Shown here: in pieces, positions 55,524 to 62,825 of the stretch
How positions within the stretch are numbered: position 1 is the stretch's first letter
Layout of the letters: each line of letters starts with the position of its first letter
DNA from: Gammaproteobacteria bacterium
Lineage (GTDB): Bacteria; Pseudomonadota; Gammaproteobacteria; Enterobacterales; Psychrobiaceae
DNA length: 64,000 bases
Assembly: GCA_013214965.1 (NCBI GenBank)
Contig: JABSRU010000016.1
Span: 1-64,000 of the forward strand
Direction: 5' to 3'
Made by a program: the position numbers and the translations under genes
Notes under the pieces: generated by a model
Database searches by the model: none
Told to the model about the DNA's origin: nothing
The model's input: the letters and a program-made list of their open reading frames with translations, nothing else

Positions 55524-57257
55524 TTATTTTTCAGCATGCAGCCAATTTTTGATCACTTGAATCGATAAATCAGGCTCATTAGACACTAGCGCCCGCACCG
55601 CACGTAATAAATCATCATCCTTACGCAAATCAGGCAATTGAATCGAACCATCTTCAGCGTATGAATAATCACCATCGGATGCCGCTAGCATATCGACAGT
55701 ATCGGATGCAAATTGATCGTCAAATTCAGATAAATCGCCAGTTATTGTGTCATCCTCAACGTCGACATCAGAACTAATTAAACGATTTAACATCGGTCGG
55801 ACTAAAAACAGCAAGATAACGATAATAATTAACGCGCCCATTACCATTTTAATCACCCGAAGGAACCAAGGCTGTTCCCACATCGGCGGTTCAGGGATGT
55901 CTCCAAAATCCTCTTTAAAGAAAGACATAGTTACTACTTCTAACACATCGCCACGGGCAAGATTAAAACCAATACTCCCCTGTAATAAACGTCTTATATT
56001 GGCTAATTCAGCGGTTGTCCTTGGAGATAATATGGCTTCTCCTCCTTCAGCGCTTGGTGCCGAAATATAATCTAGGGCAACTGACACACTAATGCGTTTA
56101 ATGATGCCCACTTGTTGTTGGATATGGCTAATGGTGGTGTCAAGCTCATAATTACGAGTCGCTTCTTTTTGAAACTGGCCATTTTTGGTTCTAATCGCAC
56201 TACCAACGTCGCCAGTCGCATCTTCAGGAATATCAGACTCTAGCGGTGGTTGATTAGACAAAGCCCCAGCGATACCACTAATAATGTTACCGACATTACT
56301 ATTTTCCATTGTGCGCTCGCTACGGATCGCCGGTAAATCAGGGTTAAACGTTTTTTTCGTTTCCTCAATCGCGGTAAAATCCATGGTGACATCAACTTGA
56401 GCGGTATAATTACCAATCCCAACAACGGGGATTAAAATTGAATCAATTTTTGTTAGGTATAAGTTTTCACGTTTCTTTTCTTGTTCGAATTCTTTGCGAT
56501 GGCGAATACTTGAGGGATCTTCATTACCGGATTTTAATGAACGACCATTATGATCGGCAATGGACACCCGACCAGGTTCTAACGTTGGTACCGCCGAAGC
56601 GACAATATCAACAATGGCATCGACTTCTTCTTGGGTTAACGCGCGGCCACGATTTAAAGTCACAACGACGGTGGCACTGGCTTTCTTGTCACGACGTGAA
56701 AACACATTTTCTTTGGGAATAGCAAGTAACACTCGCGCCCTTTTTACATTCCTTAACTCAGAAATAGCCGCAGCTAACTGGCGTTCTCGACTATGTTTAA
56801 TGCGCTCTCGTTCCATCCGTTGGCTAACGCCGAAGCCCATATCTTTAAGCAGAATTTCATCGCCATTAGTCGGTTCAGCAACCATGCCAGCACGAGTTAA
56901 TGCCAATTTAATCTTTCGATAGTCCTGCTCAGGCACCAAAATGGTATTGCCATTAATTTTATAATCTTCGAATTTATTTTGATCAAGAAAATCTAGCGTT
57001 TTAGTAAATTCACTGACATCCATTTCCCCTAATGGACGATATTCTGGCTCTTGAGTCCACAGTACCAACATCACCGAAATAGCCAAACAAATCGCAACGG
57101 CGACCACAATAACAATCTGACGAACAGTATCAGCCCCACCAACACCGGCAAACACTCCACCAGCGGGAGAGTCCTGTTCCGGTACGGAATTAGAGCCCAC
57201 AATTGCAGAGGCTTCATCGTTAATGATCATGTCGGTTGATTGAGTTGCTTCAGCCAC
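55524..57257 (-). CDS. fliF: Flagellar MS-ring protein FliF
   Basis: A 577-residue protein with an N-terminal membrane helix (IVIVVAVAICLAISVMLVLW, about 48-67), a secretin-like periplasmic region (about 70-430), a second membrane helix (MGALIIIVILLFLVRPML, about 470) and a cytoplasmic tail ending LSIQVIKNWLHAEK that binds FliG. It is the base on which the flagellum is built. Confidence 0.97.
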   Translation of the reverse strand: MAEATQSTDMIINDEASAIVGSNSVPEQDSPAGGVFAGVGGADTVRQIVIVVAVAICLAISVMLVLWTQEPEYRPLGEMDVSEFTKTLDFLDQNKFEDYKINGNTILVPEQDYRKIKLALTRAGMVAEPTNGDEILLKDMGFGVSQRMERERIKHSRERQLAAAISELRNVKRARVLLAIPKENVFSRRDKKASATVVVTLNRGRALTQEEVDAIVDIVASAVPTLEPGRVSIADHNGRSLKSGNEDPSSIRHRKEFEQEKKRENLYLTKIDSILIPVVGIGNYTAQVDVTMDFTAIEETKKTFNPDLPAIRSERTMENSNVGNIISGIAGALSNQPPLESDIPEDATGDVGSAIRTKNGQFQKEATRNYELDTTISHIQQQVGIIKRISVSVALDYISAPSAEGGEAILSPRTTAELANIRRLLQGSIGFNLARGDVLEVVTMSFFKEDFGDIPEPPMWEQPWFLRVIKMVMGALIIIVILLFLVRPMLNRLISSDVDVEDDTITGDLSEFDDQFASDTVDMLAASDGDYSYAEDGSIQLPDLRKDDDLLRAVRALVSNEPDLSIQVIKNWLHAEK

Positions 57258-57298
57258 GACTTTATTCCTTTAATAAACTTAATTTAAATACTTTATTA

Positions 57299-57628
57299 CT
57301 ATACAGGCATATTCATAATTTCTTTATAAGCTTCGACAAATTTATTTCTAACTTCGACCGTTGCCGTAAAAGCAACATTGGCCTTTTGTGAAGCAATCAT
57401 TACTTCTGATATGCTAACAGAGCGATCGCCCATCTCAATCGCCGTTTGTAGATTAGCGGAGTTTTTCTGAATAGCATTGACATTATCAACCGCCATTTTA
57501 AGCATACTGGAAAAATCAGCACCATTGGTCTTATTCACTTGCCCTGTTTCAAGCGATGATAACGACATGTTGGTTTTCGATATCATGCTTTGCATTTCGT
57601 TATGTAGCGATCCAGCGTTGATATTCAT
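57299..57628 (-). CDS. fliE: Flagellar hook-basal body protein FliE
   Basis: A 109-residue protein, the normal FliE size, with the C-terminal block VSISEVMIASQKANVAFTATVEVRNKFVEAYKEIMNMPV. It links the MS ring to the rod. It is the first gene of the fliE-to-flhB run, with a strong sigma-54 promoter 52-68 bases upstream. Confidence 0.96.
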   Translation of the reverse strand: MNINAGSLHNEMQSMISKTNMSLSSLETGQVNKTNGADFSSMLKMAVDNVNAIQKNSANLQTAIEMGDRSVSISEVMIASQKANVAFTATVEVRNKFVEAYKEIMNMPV

Positions 57629-57679
57629 GATAGCTAAGCTCCGGCGATTATTTGACGATAATATTATCTAATCAGATTA

Positions 57680-57696
57680 TGCAAAAATCTTGCCAA
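57680..57696 (-). promoter_or_regulatory. Sigma-54 promoter of the fliE operon
   Basis: On the minus strand TTGGCAAGATTTTTGCA matches the consensus TGGCACG-N4-TTGCA with one substitution and exact GG-N10-GC spacing. It sits directly downstream of the flrC terminator and upstream of fliE. Confidence 0.85.
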
Positions 57697-57704
57697 TTTT
57701 CACA

Positions 57705-57733
57705 CACAAAAAAGCCTGAAAAATCAGGCTTTA
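57705..57733 (-). terminator. Terminator after flrC
   Basis: AAAGCCTGA-AAAA-TCAGGCTTT (57711-57732) is a perfect 9-bp stem; read on the minus strand it runs into TTTTTT. It separates the flrBC transcript from the fliE promoter. Confidence 0.88.
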
Positions 57734-57752
57734 ATAATGTTATCTGCGTAAT

Positions 57753-59087
57753 CTATACCGGTAATTCAATACCAAGGTCGCGCATTTTAGCTAACTTATA
57801 ACGTAAGGTCCGTGGACTAATGCCTAATTTATCTGCAACATCTTTACGTGAGCCATGGCATAGCACTAAAGTGTCGAGAATAATTTGATTTTCCTGTTGT
57901 TTTAATTCATTACCTAACGCATCGATATTAAGTTCAGCATTCTCTGGTGCTGTGGGTGCAATCACAAATTCATCTAAGGTTTCAATAATCAAATCCGCCG
58001 TCGTAATCTGCTCACCATTACATAAAATTAACGCCCGTTGAACCACATTATCGAGTTCACGGACATTACCTGGCCAGCCATGATTTTTTAGCCGATGTTG
58101 GGCATCTAAACTCAAATTAATTTTTTTTGAGGTATGACGGGTAATTAAATACTCCGCTAGAGGTAAAATATCGCCGGGACGTTCTTTTAACTGCGGCCAA
58201 GTTAATGGGAATACATTGAGCCGATAATAAAGATCTTCTCGAAACTCTTTATTGGCTATCGCTGTGCGTAAATCTCGATTTGACGTAGCAAGCACTCGAA
58301 CATCTAATTTAATTGTTTTTCTTGAGCCTAAGCGCTCAACTTCTTTTTCCTGCAACACCCGTAATAATTTAGCCTGTAAATTGACATCCATCTCAGTGAT
58401 TTCATCGAGTAAAATAGTGCCGCCTTGCGCTTGTTCAAACTTACCAGGACAAGCTTGCAAGGCACCCGTAAATGCCCCCTTCTCATAGCCAAATAAGGTT
58501 GACTCAAGCATGTTTTCAGGAATGGCGGCACAATTAATCGCGACAAATGGTCCACTACTGCGACTAGAGTGATTATGAATATAGCGACTTAATACTTCCT
58601 TACCTGAGCCTGATGGACCATTAATCATTACTGATGCATCACTGGCCGCTACTTTTTTTGCCAGTTCAAGCAACTGAATCGATTTAGGATCGCCAACCAC
58701 CGGATCGCTTAAATCCATCTGCTCAGGCGGTAAATATCGACTGACTAAATTTAGTAACACTTCCGGTGCAAAAGGTTTAGCCATGTAATCACAAGCACCT
58801 TCTTTCATCGCACTAACGGCATCGTCAATCGTCGCAAAAGCAGTCATCAATAGCATCGGTAATTCCGGCCATTTTAATTTAATGCTGCGTAACAACGCTA
58901 AACCAGACATTCCACCCATTTGGACATCTGATACCACTAGTTGCACGTTGGTTTTCTTTAAGGTCAGTAGCGCTTCTTCACCACTTTCACACTCGATGCA
59001 TTCATAACCACCGAGTAGCAAAGTATCGACTAGTGCTTCTCGTAGCCCTGCGTCATCTTCAACCACTAATATTTTTTTGCTAGACAT
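57753..59087 (-). CDS. flrC: Sigma-54 response regulator FlrC (FleR)
   Basis: A 444-residue activator: receiver domain (about 1-120, phospho-Asp in VVSDVQMGGMSG), AAA+ domain (about 135-365) with [19 protein letters not shown] for sigma-54 contact and ILLDEITEMD, and a Fis-type helix-turn-helix at the C-terminus (SRKDVADKLGISPRTLRYKLAKM). Phosphorylated by FlrB, it turns on basal-body and hook genes. It is encoded two bases after flrB. Confidence 0.96.
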   Translation of the reverse strand: MSSKKILVVEDDAGLREALVDTLLLGGYECIECESGEEALLTLKKTNVQLVVSDVQMGGMSGLALLRSIKLKWPELPMLLMTAFATIDDAVSAMKEGACDYMAKPFAPEVLLNLVSRYLPPEQMDLSDPVVGDPKSIQLLELAKKVAASDASVMINGPSGSGKEVLSRYIHNHSSRSSGPFVAINCAAIPENMLESTLFGYEKGAFTGALQACPGKFEQAQGGTILLDEITEMDVNLQAKLLRVLQEKEVERLGSRKTIKLDVRVLATSNRDLRTAIANKEFREDLYYRLNVFPLTWPQLKERPGDILPLAEYLITRHTSKKINLSLDAQHRLKNHGWPGNVRELDNVVQRALILCNGEQITTADLIIETLDEFVIAPTAPENAELNIDALGNELKQQENQIILDTLVLCHGSRKDVADKLGISPRTLRYKLAKMRDLGIELPV

Positions 59088-59089
59088 TA

Positions 59090-60151
59090 TTAACCTCCAA
59101 CGGCGTGTTGCATAATTATCGCCGCTTCTCGTTGTAGTGGAATAATCAAAGAAAATCTTGAACCTTGGCCTAATTTAGACATTAATTTCAATCGACCATT
59201 GTGAGATTTAGCCACCGACTGCACCACCGCCAATCCGAGTCCTGTTCCTTGACTTTTGGTGGTATAAAAGGGTTCAAATATTTTTTGTTGTAATGTCGGG
59301 GTGATCCCCGGACCGTTATCGATTAATGATATTTCAACTTCATTATCGCCATATTTTTGGGCGATCAAATGTAACAATAGCCCTTTAGGTTTGGCTTGAA
59401 CCGCATTATGAATTAAATTATTAATCGCTCCTGACAACGCACTTCGATTGCCCAAGATAAGTAAGTCAGGATCAGGTAGAGTCACCATAATGTTAGCTTG
59501 ATTTTGTATCATCATCGCTTCACACCCAGATTCCACTTCAGTCAGCAATTCTTGCAGTGACAACTCTGACACCACCGGATTATTATTAGTTTTGGCAAGC
59601 ATCAGCATATCATTAACCTGCAATTCTAAATCTTTCAACCGAGCAATCAACTTGCCTTGAAATGATTCTCGAGCCTGTGGACTGATTTGCTTATTCGATA
59701 AATTAGAGGCATATAACAGAGCAGCCGATAAAGGAGTACGTACTTGATGCGCTAACGAGGCGACCATTTTACCTAATGCCGATAAACGCTGCATATGGGC
59801 CATGCTGTTTTGCATTTGCCGTGTCTCGGTTAAATCCGTTAATAGAATTAACTGGCCAGCTTCGGGCTCTAAAGAAGTGATCGCTATTTTTAAACGACGG
59901 CCATCCCTGAGTGATACCTCATGACCATCATCGGCGCGAGGTGCAAAAGAACGATTAATAACGTCTAACCAACGCTCGTTGAGTAATGGCTTACCAAGAA
60001 GAGAGATTGCTAAAGGGTTGGCTTCTTCAACAATGCCATTACCATTAATAATGATCAATCCTGAAGGCAAAATATCAACTAAATGAGCAAGCCGGCTACT
60101 AGAAATCTGCGGATCCTGCTGTTGAGAGTATGATGAAATTTTTGCTGCCAT
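59090..60151 (-). CDS. flrB: Flagellar sensor kinase FlrB (FleS)
   Basis: A 353-residue soluble kinase with no membrane segments: PAS-like domain (about 20-115), phospho-acceptor His in SLAHQVRTPLSAALLY (about residue 135), and ATPase domain with NLIHNAVQA, LIDNGPGI and GTGLGLAVVQ. It phosphorylates FlrC. The start at 60151 has GAGG five bases upstream; a longer frame from 60217 includes the promoter region and is not used. Confidence 0.95.
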   Translation of the reverse strand: MAAKISSYSQQQDPQISSSRLAHLVDILPSGLIIINGNGIVEEANPLAISLLGKPLLNERWLDVINRSFAPRADDGHEVSLRDGRRLKIAITSLEPEAGQLILLTDLTETRQMQNSMAHMQRLSALGKMVASLAHQVRTPLSAALLYASNLSNKQISPQARESFQGKLIARLKDLELQVNDMLMLAKTNNNPVVSELSLQELLTEVESGCEAMMIQNQANIMVTLPDPDLLILGNRSALSGAINNLIHNAVQAKPKGLLLHLIAQKYGDNEVEISLIDNGPGITPTLQQKIFEPFYTTKSQGTGLGLAVVQSVAKSHNGRLKLMSKLGQGSRFSLIIPLQREAAIIMQHAVGG

Positions 60152-60160
60152 GGCAACCTC

Positions 60161-60194
60161 GTCAAAGTTTTGTCTATTAAAGCAATACTTTGAC
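60161..60194 (-). promoter_or_regulatory. Inverted repeat GTCAAAGT-N18-ACTTTGAC in the flrB leader
   Basis: A perfect 8-bp inverted repeat lying between the flrB sigma-54 promoter and the ribosome site, at about +1 to +30. Activators of this family are known to act from sites downstream of some flagellar promoters, so this is a candidate FlrA site. Confidence 0.5.
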
Positions 60195-60196
60195 AC

Positions 60197-60214
60197 ATGC
60201 AGATACCATGCCAA
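60197..60214 (-). promoter_or_regulatory. Sigma-54 promoter candidate of flrBC
   Basis: On the minus strand TTGGCATGGTATCTGCAT has GG-N10-GC (GG at 60212-60211, GC at 60200-60199), with good -24 (TTGGCATG) and near-consensus -12 (CTGCA). Consistent with FlrA-dependent, sigma-54 transcription of flrBC. Confidence 0.75.
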
Positions 60215-60251
60215 CAAATTTAGTTACTAATTACAGTACGATAGGGGTGAT

Positions 60252-61694
60252 TCACCCTTCTTTTGACATGCCATATTTACGCATTTTCTCTACCAACGTC
60301 GTCCGACGCATCCCCAGAACTTCAGCAGCTCGCGACACCACACCATCCTGTTGTTCAATCGCCTGTCTGATAAGGTCAGTTTCTAGTTCAGAGAGCATTT
60401 CTTTAAGATTAACTCCTTCTGCTGGTAGTTCGGTTAGGACAGCGCGCTCAGGTAATTTAATCTCATCCTCACCACTGAAAATAGCAGCGAATGCTTCTTG
60501 TTCTTGTAACTCTTCTGGATAATCAGGTTGATACTCAGGGACATCAAGATGACGATACTTGACCGGTAAATCATTAATATCGACTAGGTTATTTGGATAA
60601 AGGATCACTAAACGTTCAACCAGGTTACTTAACTCTCGAACATTACCCGCCCAAGTATGCAACATTAATGACTCAATACAACGTTGCGTAAAACGAATAC
60701 TGGTACTGTAAGCTGACTCCATTCGTGAAACGAGTTCTTGCAACAACAAAGGAACATCATTTTTACGATCACGTAGGGCTGGCATTTCGATCGGAAAAAC
60801 ATTCAAACGGTAATAAAGATCTTCTCTGAACTTTCCGTCGCTAATCATCGTTTCAAGATGTTGATGGGTTGCCGCCACGATACGGACGTCACAACGAATG
60901 GTTTTATTTCCACCGACCCGCTCAAACGTTCTCTCTTGTAACACTCGCAATAGTTTAACTTGCATTGGTTGTGGCATATCACCGATTTCATCGAGAAATA
61001 ATGTCCCCCCTTCAGCGAGTTCGAAACGTCCCTTACGAGTAGTGAACGCGCCAGTAAAAGCGCCCTTCTCATGGCCAAACAACTCACTTTCTAATAGTTC
61101 AGGGGGAATGGCACCACAATTGATAGGAATGAAAGGCCCTTCTCGGCGTTTAGAATAATAATGAACATTACGAGCGACCACTTCCTTACCCGTCCCTGAC
61201 TCACCTAATACCAACACGTTAGCATCCGTTAACGCCACTTGTTCAATCAGTAAACGAACATCTTGAATAGTGTCACTACGACCAACTAAGCTTCTAAACA
61301 GCATAGAGTGCGAGCCACCGACGGCTAAGGCGCCGGGACGCTTATTATAAAAATCTTGGCAGTTATGAAGTTCTTGAGTCACTTGAGCGTATTTGAACGG
61401 CTGCTCTATAATACCAACCAAATTAGCATTGAGATCGCTTGCACCACCTTGGCCAATGAATAAAAAGGGTTGAAGAGGAAATCCTTTACCGAATTCTAAC
61501 GTTTGATCGGAAAGTGAACTATCTATAATAACACTTCGATAAACGATGCCATCTTGATTTTTCAACGCTTGGGCCAACATCACTAAATCACTAAAGCATT
61601 CGACAGACTCACCAATAAACTCTAACACTGTTATCAATTTTTGTCTTTGTTGTGAATCTGTTCCACAAATCAAAATTGTATCTAAAACCTGCAT
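60252..61694 (-). CDS. flrA: Flagellar master regulator FlrA (FleQ)
   Basis: A 480-residue sigma-54 activator. The N-terminal domain (about 1-120) is FleQ-like without a clear phospho-Asp. AAA+ domain (about 135-370): [30 protein letters not shown]-terminal Fis-type helix-turn-helix ([25 protein letters not shown]). It starts the flagellar hierarchy, and in FleQ proteins c-di-GMP and FleN/FlhG modulate it. The start is ATG 61694, giving the usual N-terminus; 61733 is possible and neither has a strong ribosome site. Confidence 0.95.
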   Translation of the reverse strand: MQVLDTILICGTDSQQRQKLITVLEFIGESVECFSDLVMLAQALKNQDGIVYRSVIIDSSLSDQTLEFGKGFPLQPFLFIGQGGASDLNANLVGIIEQPFKYAQVTQELHNCQDFYNKRPGALAVGGSHSMLFRSLVGRSDTIQDVRLLIEQVALTDANVLVLGESGTGKEVVARNVHYYSKRREGPFIPINCGAIPPELLESELFGHEKGAFTGAFTTRKGRFELAEGGTLFLDEIGDMPQPMQVKLLRVLQERTFERVGGNKTIRCDVRIVAATHQHLETMISDGKFREDLYYRLNVFPIEMPALRDRKNDVPLLLQELVSRMESAYSTSIRFTQRCIESLMLHTWAGNVRELSNLVERLVILYPNNLVDINDLPVKYRHLDVPEYQPDYPEELQEQEAFAAIFSGEDEIKLPERAVLTELPAEGVNLKEMLSELETDLIRQAIEQQDGVVSRAAEVLGMRRTTLVEKMRKYGMSKEG

Positions 61695-61809
61695 TTTGAC
61701 GCTATTACCTTTAGTATTTGAAAGAAAGTCCATTTCATTATAAAAACTATTAAAATAAACTATTTACTAGTTTTATATTATTCCTTTATTCTACCTGTCT
61801 TCGCAAAAA

Positions 61810-61843
61810 TATAGCAATAGTCAATTTATTGACTATTGCTATA
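61810..61843. promoter_or_regulatory. Perfect 15-bp palindrome containing an exact FleQ/FlrA box
   Basis: TATAGCAATAGTCAA-TTTA-TTGACTATTGCTATA. Its core GTCAATTTATTGAC (61820-61833) is the exact reverse complement of GTCAATAAATTGAC and fits the FleQ consensus GTCaNTAAAtTGAC. It lies between the divergent flrA and fliS genes, about 40 bases upstream of the fliS sigma-54 promoter, so it could serve both activation of fliS and autoregulation of flrA. Confidence 0.8.
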
Positions 61844-61873
61844 GCCTCTGCCGAGGAAACAACAGCTCTATAT

Positions 61874-61889
61874 TGGCAAGAATATTGCT
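61874..61889 (+). promoter_or_regulatory. Sigma-54 promoter of fliS
   Basis: TGGCAAGAATATTGCT matches TGGCACG-N4-TTGCW with one substitution and exact GG-N10-GC spacing. The predicted start near 61900 leaves a leader of about 100 bases before fliS. A second AATAGTCA half-site (AGTCAATAGTCAG, 61948-61960) lies in that leader. Confidence 0.8.
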
Positions 61890-62003
61890 TAACAATAACA
61901 GACGCTTACTATGTGTCAAAAAAGACTTCGATATAAAAACTATTATTAGTCAATAGTCAGTGTATTATTAGAATATTCAACACTAGAGCTCAAGGATTAT
62001 ATT

Positions 62004-62408
62004 ATGACTCGTTTATCCATTAAAAAGTACCGTCAAACTAGTGTTAGCGGCGCAGCAGAAGATAGCCCATATCAATTAGTCTCAGAAATATTTAAGCAAG
62101 TTTTAGGCAGTATTGCAGCCGCCAAAGGCGCAATCAGCCAAAACAACATTGAAAAACGTAATGAATTACTCAATAAAGCGATTGTCCTTATTGGCGTACT
62201 GGAGGGCTCATTAGACTTTAAAAATGGTGGTGAAATCTCAGATAATTTGGCGGCATTGTATGAATATACAACTCATTTATTATTTCAAGCCAATTTAAAT
62301 AATTCACAATCAGAGCTCGATGAAGCATTGCAGCTATTATTACCGATAAAATCAGCTTGGGAACAAATACCCTTAGATCAACAAACAAAGGTCAGTTTTA
62401 GCAACTAA
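62004..62408 (+). CDS. fliS: Flagellin export chaperone FliS
   Basis: A 134-residue helical protein with the FliS N-terminal pattern (KKYRQTSVSGAAEDSPYQLVSEIFKQVLGSIAAAKGAI) and total length typical of FliS (about 130). It holds flagellin unpolymerised until export. CAAGGA precedes the ATG. It is on the plus strand, opposite to all other flagellar genes here except the next one. Confidence 0.93.
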   Translation: MTRLSIKKYRQTSVSGAAEDSPYQLVSEIFKQVLGSIAAAKGAISQNNIEKRNELLNKAIVLIGVLEGSLDFKNGGEISDNLAALYEYTTHLLFQANLNNSQSELDEALQLLLPIKSAWEQIPLDQQTKVSFSN

Positions 62409-62445
62409 CAATATTTATACCAATCTGGCAAAAATGGGAAATATA

Positions 62446-62769
62446 ATGGTCATTGAAAAATTAACTCAAATTATTAATCTATCAAACCAGTTAATGGTGG
62501 CTATTAACCTTGTTGGTCCAGACAATGAATCGACAGATGTACTCGATGACCTAAAAACCATTGAGCAAGCAAGGAAAGTTGCTTTTATGGCGTTATTTGA
62601 AGGATATAGTTTAGATGAATTACAGCTCCATTTGACCTTATTACAACAGGCTGTCGATTTAGATTTTCAACTGAAAGATTTGGCACTACAAAAAAAGGGC
62701 ATAATGGCCAAGGCGGTTATTCAGCAAAAAAACAACACCAAAGCGACTAATGCTTATTTGAGTAAATAA
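62446..62769 (+). CDS. FliT-like small helical protein
   Basis: A 107-residue, all-helical protein directly downstream of fliS, where FliT or FlaI-type genes usually lie. No motif is strong enough to name it; the pattern of leucine-rich helices (about 5-20, 35-60, 62-88) suits a FliT-like chaperone that binds FliD or FliI. GGGA eight bases upstream favours ATG 62446 over 62434. The 3' end is within a 14-bp inverted repeat. Confidence 0.65.
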   Translation: MVIEKLTQIINLSNQLMVAINLVGPDNESTDVLDDLKTIEQARKVAFMALFEGYSLDELQLHLTLLQQAVDLDFQLKDLALQKKGIMAKAVIQQKNNTKATNAYLSK

Positions 62770-62797
62770 CCTGAATACCGGTTAAATAAGCATTAGT
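62746..62797. other. 14-bp inverted repeat across the fliT-like gene stop
   Basis: ACTAATGCTTATTT (62746-62759) and AAATAAGCATTAGT (62784-62797) pair perfectly around a 24-base loop holding the stop codon. It may act as a transcription or RNA-stability element between the convergent fliT-like and fliD genes; no T run is present. Confidence 0.5.
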
Positions 62798-62825
62798 TCA
62801 AGAAGATCATTGAATAGTTATTATT

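Noticed and set aside
57753-61694. Two or three copies of a duplicated sigma-54 activator as a recent gene duplication
   Set aside because: flrA, flrC and tyrR share only the ancient AAA+ core; their N-terminal domains and neighbours differ as expected for separate families.
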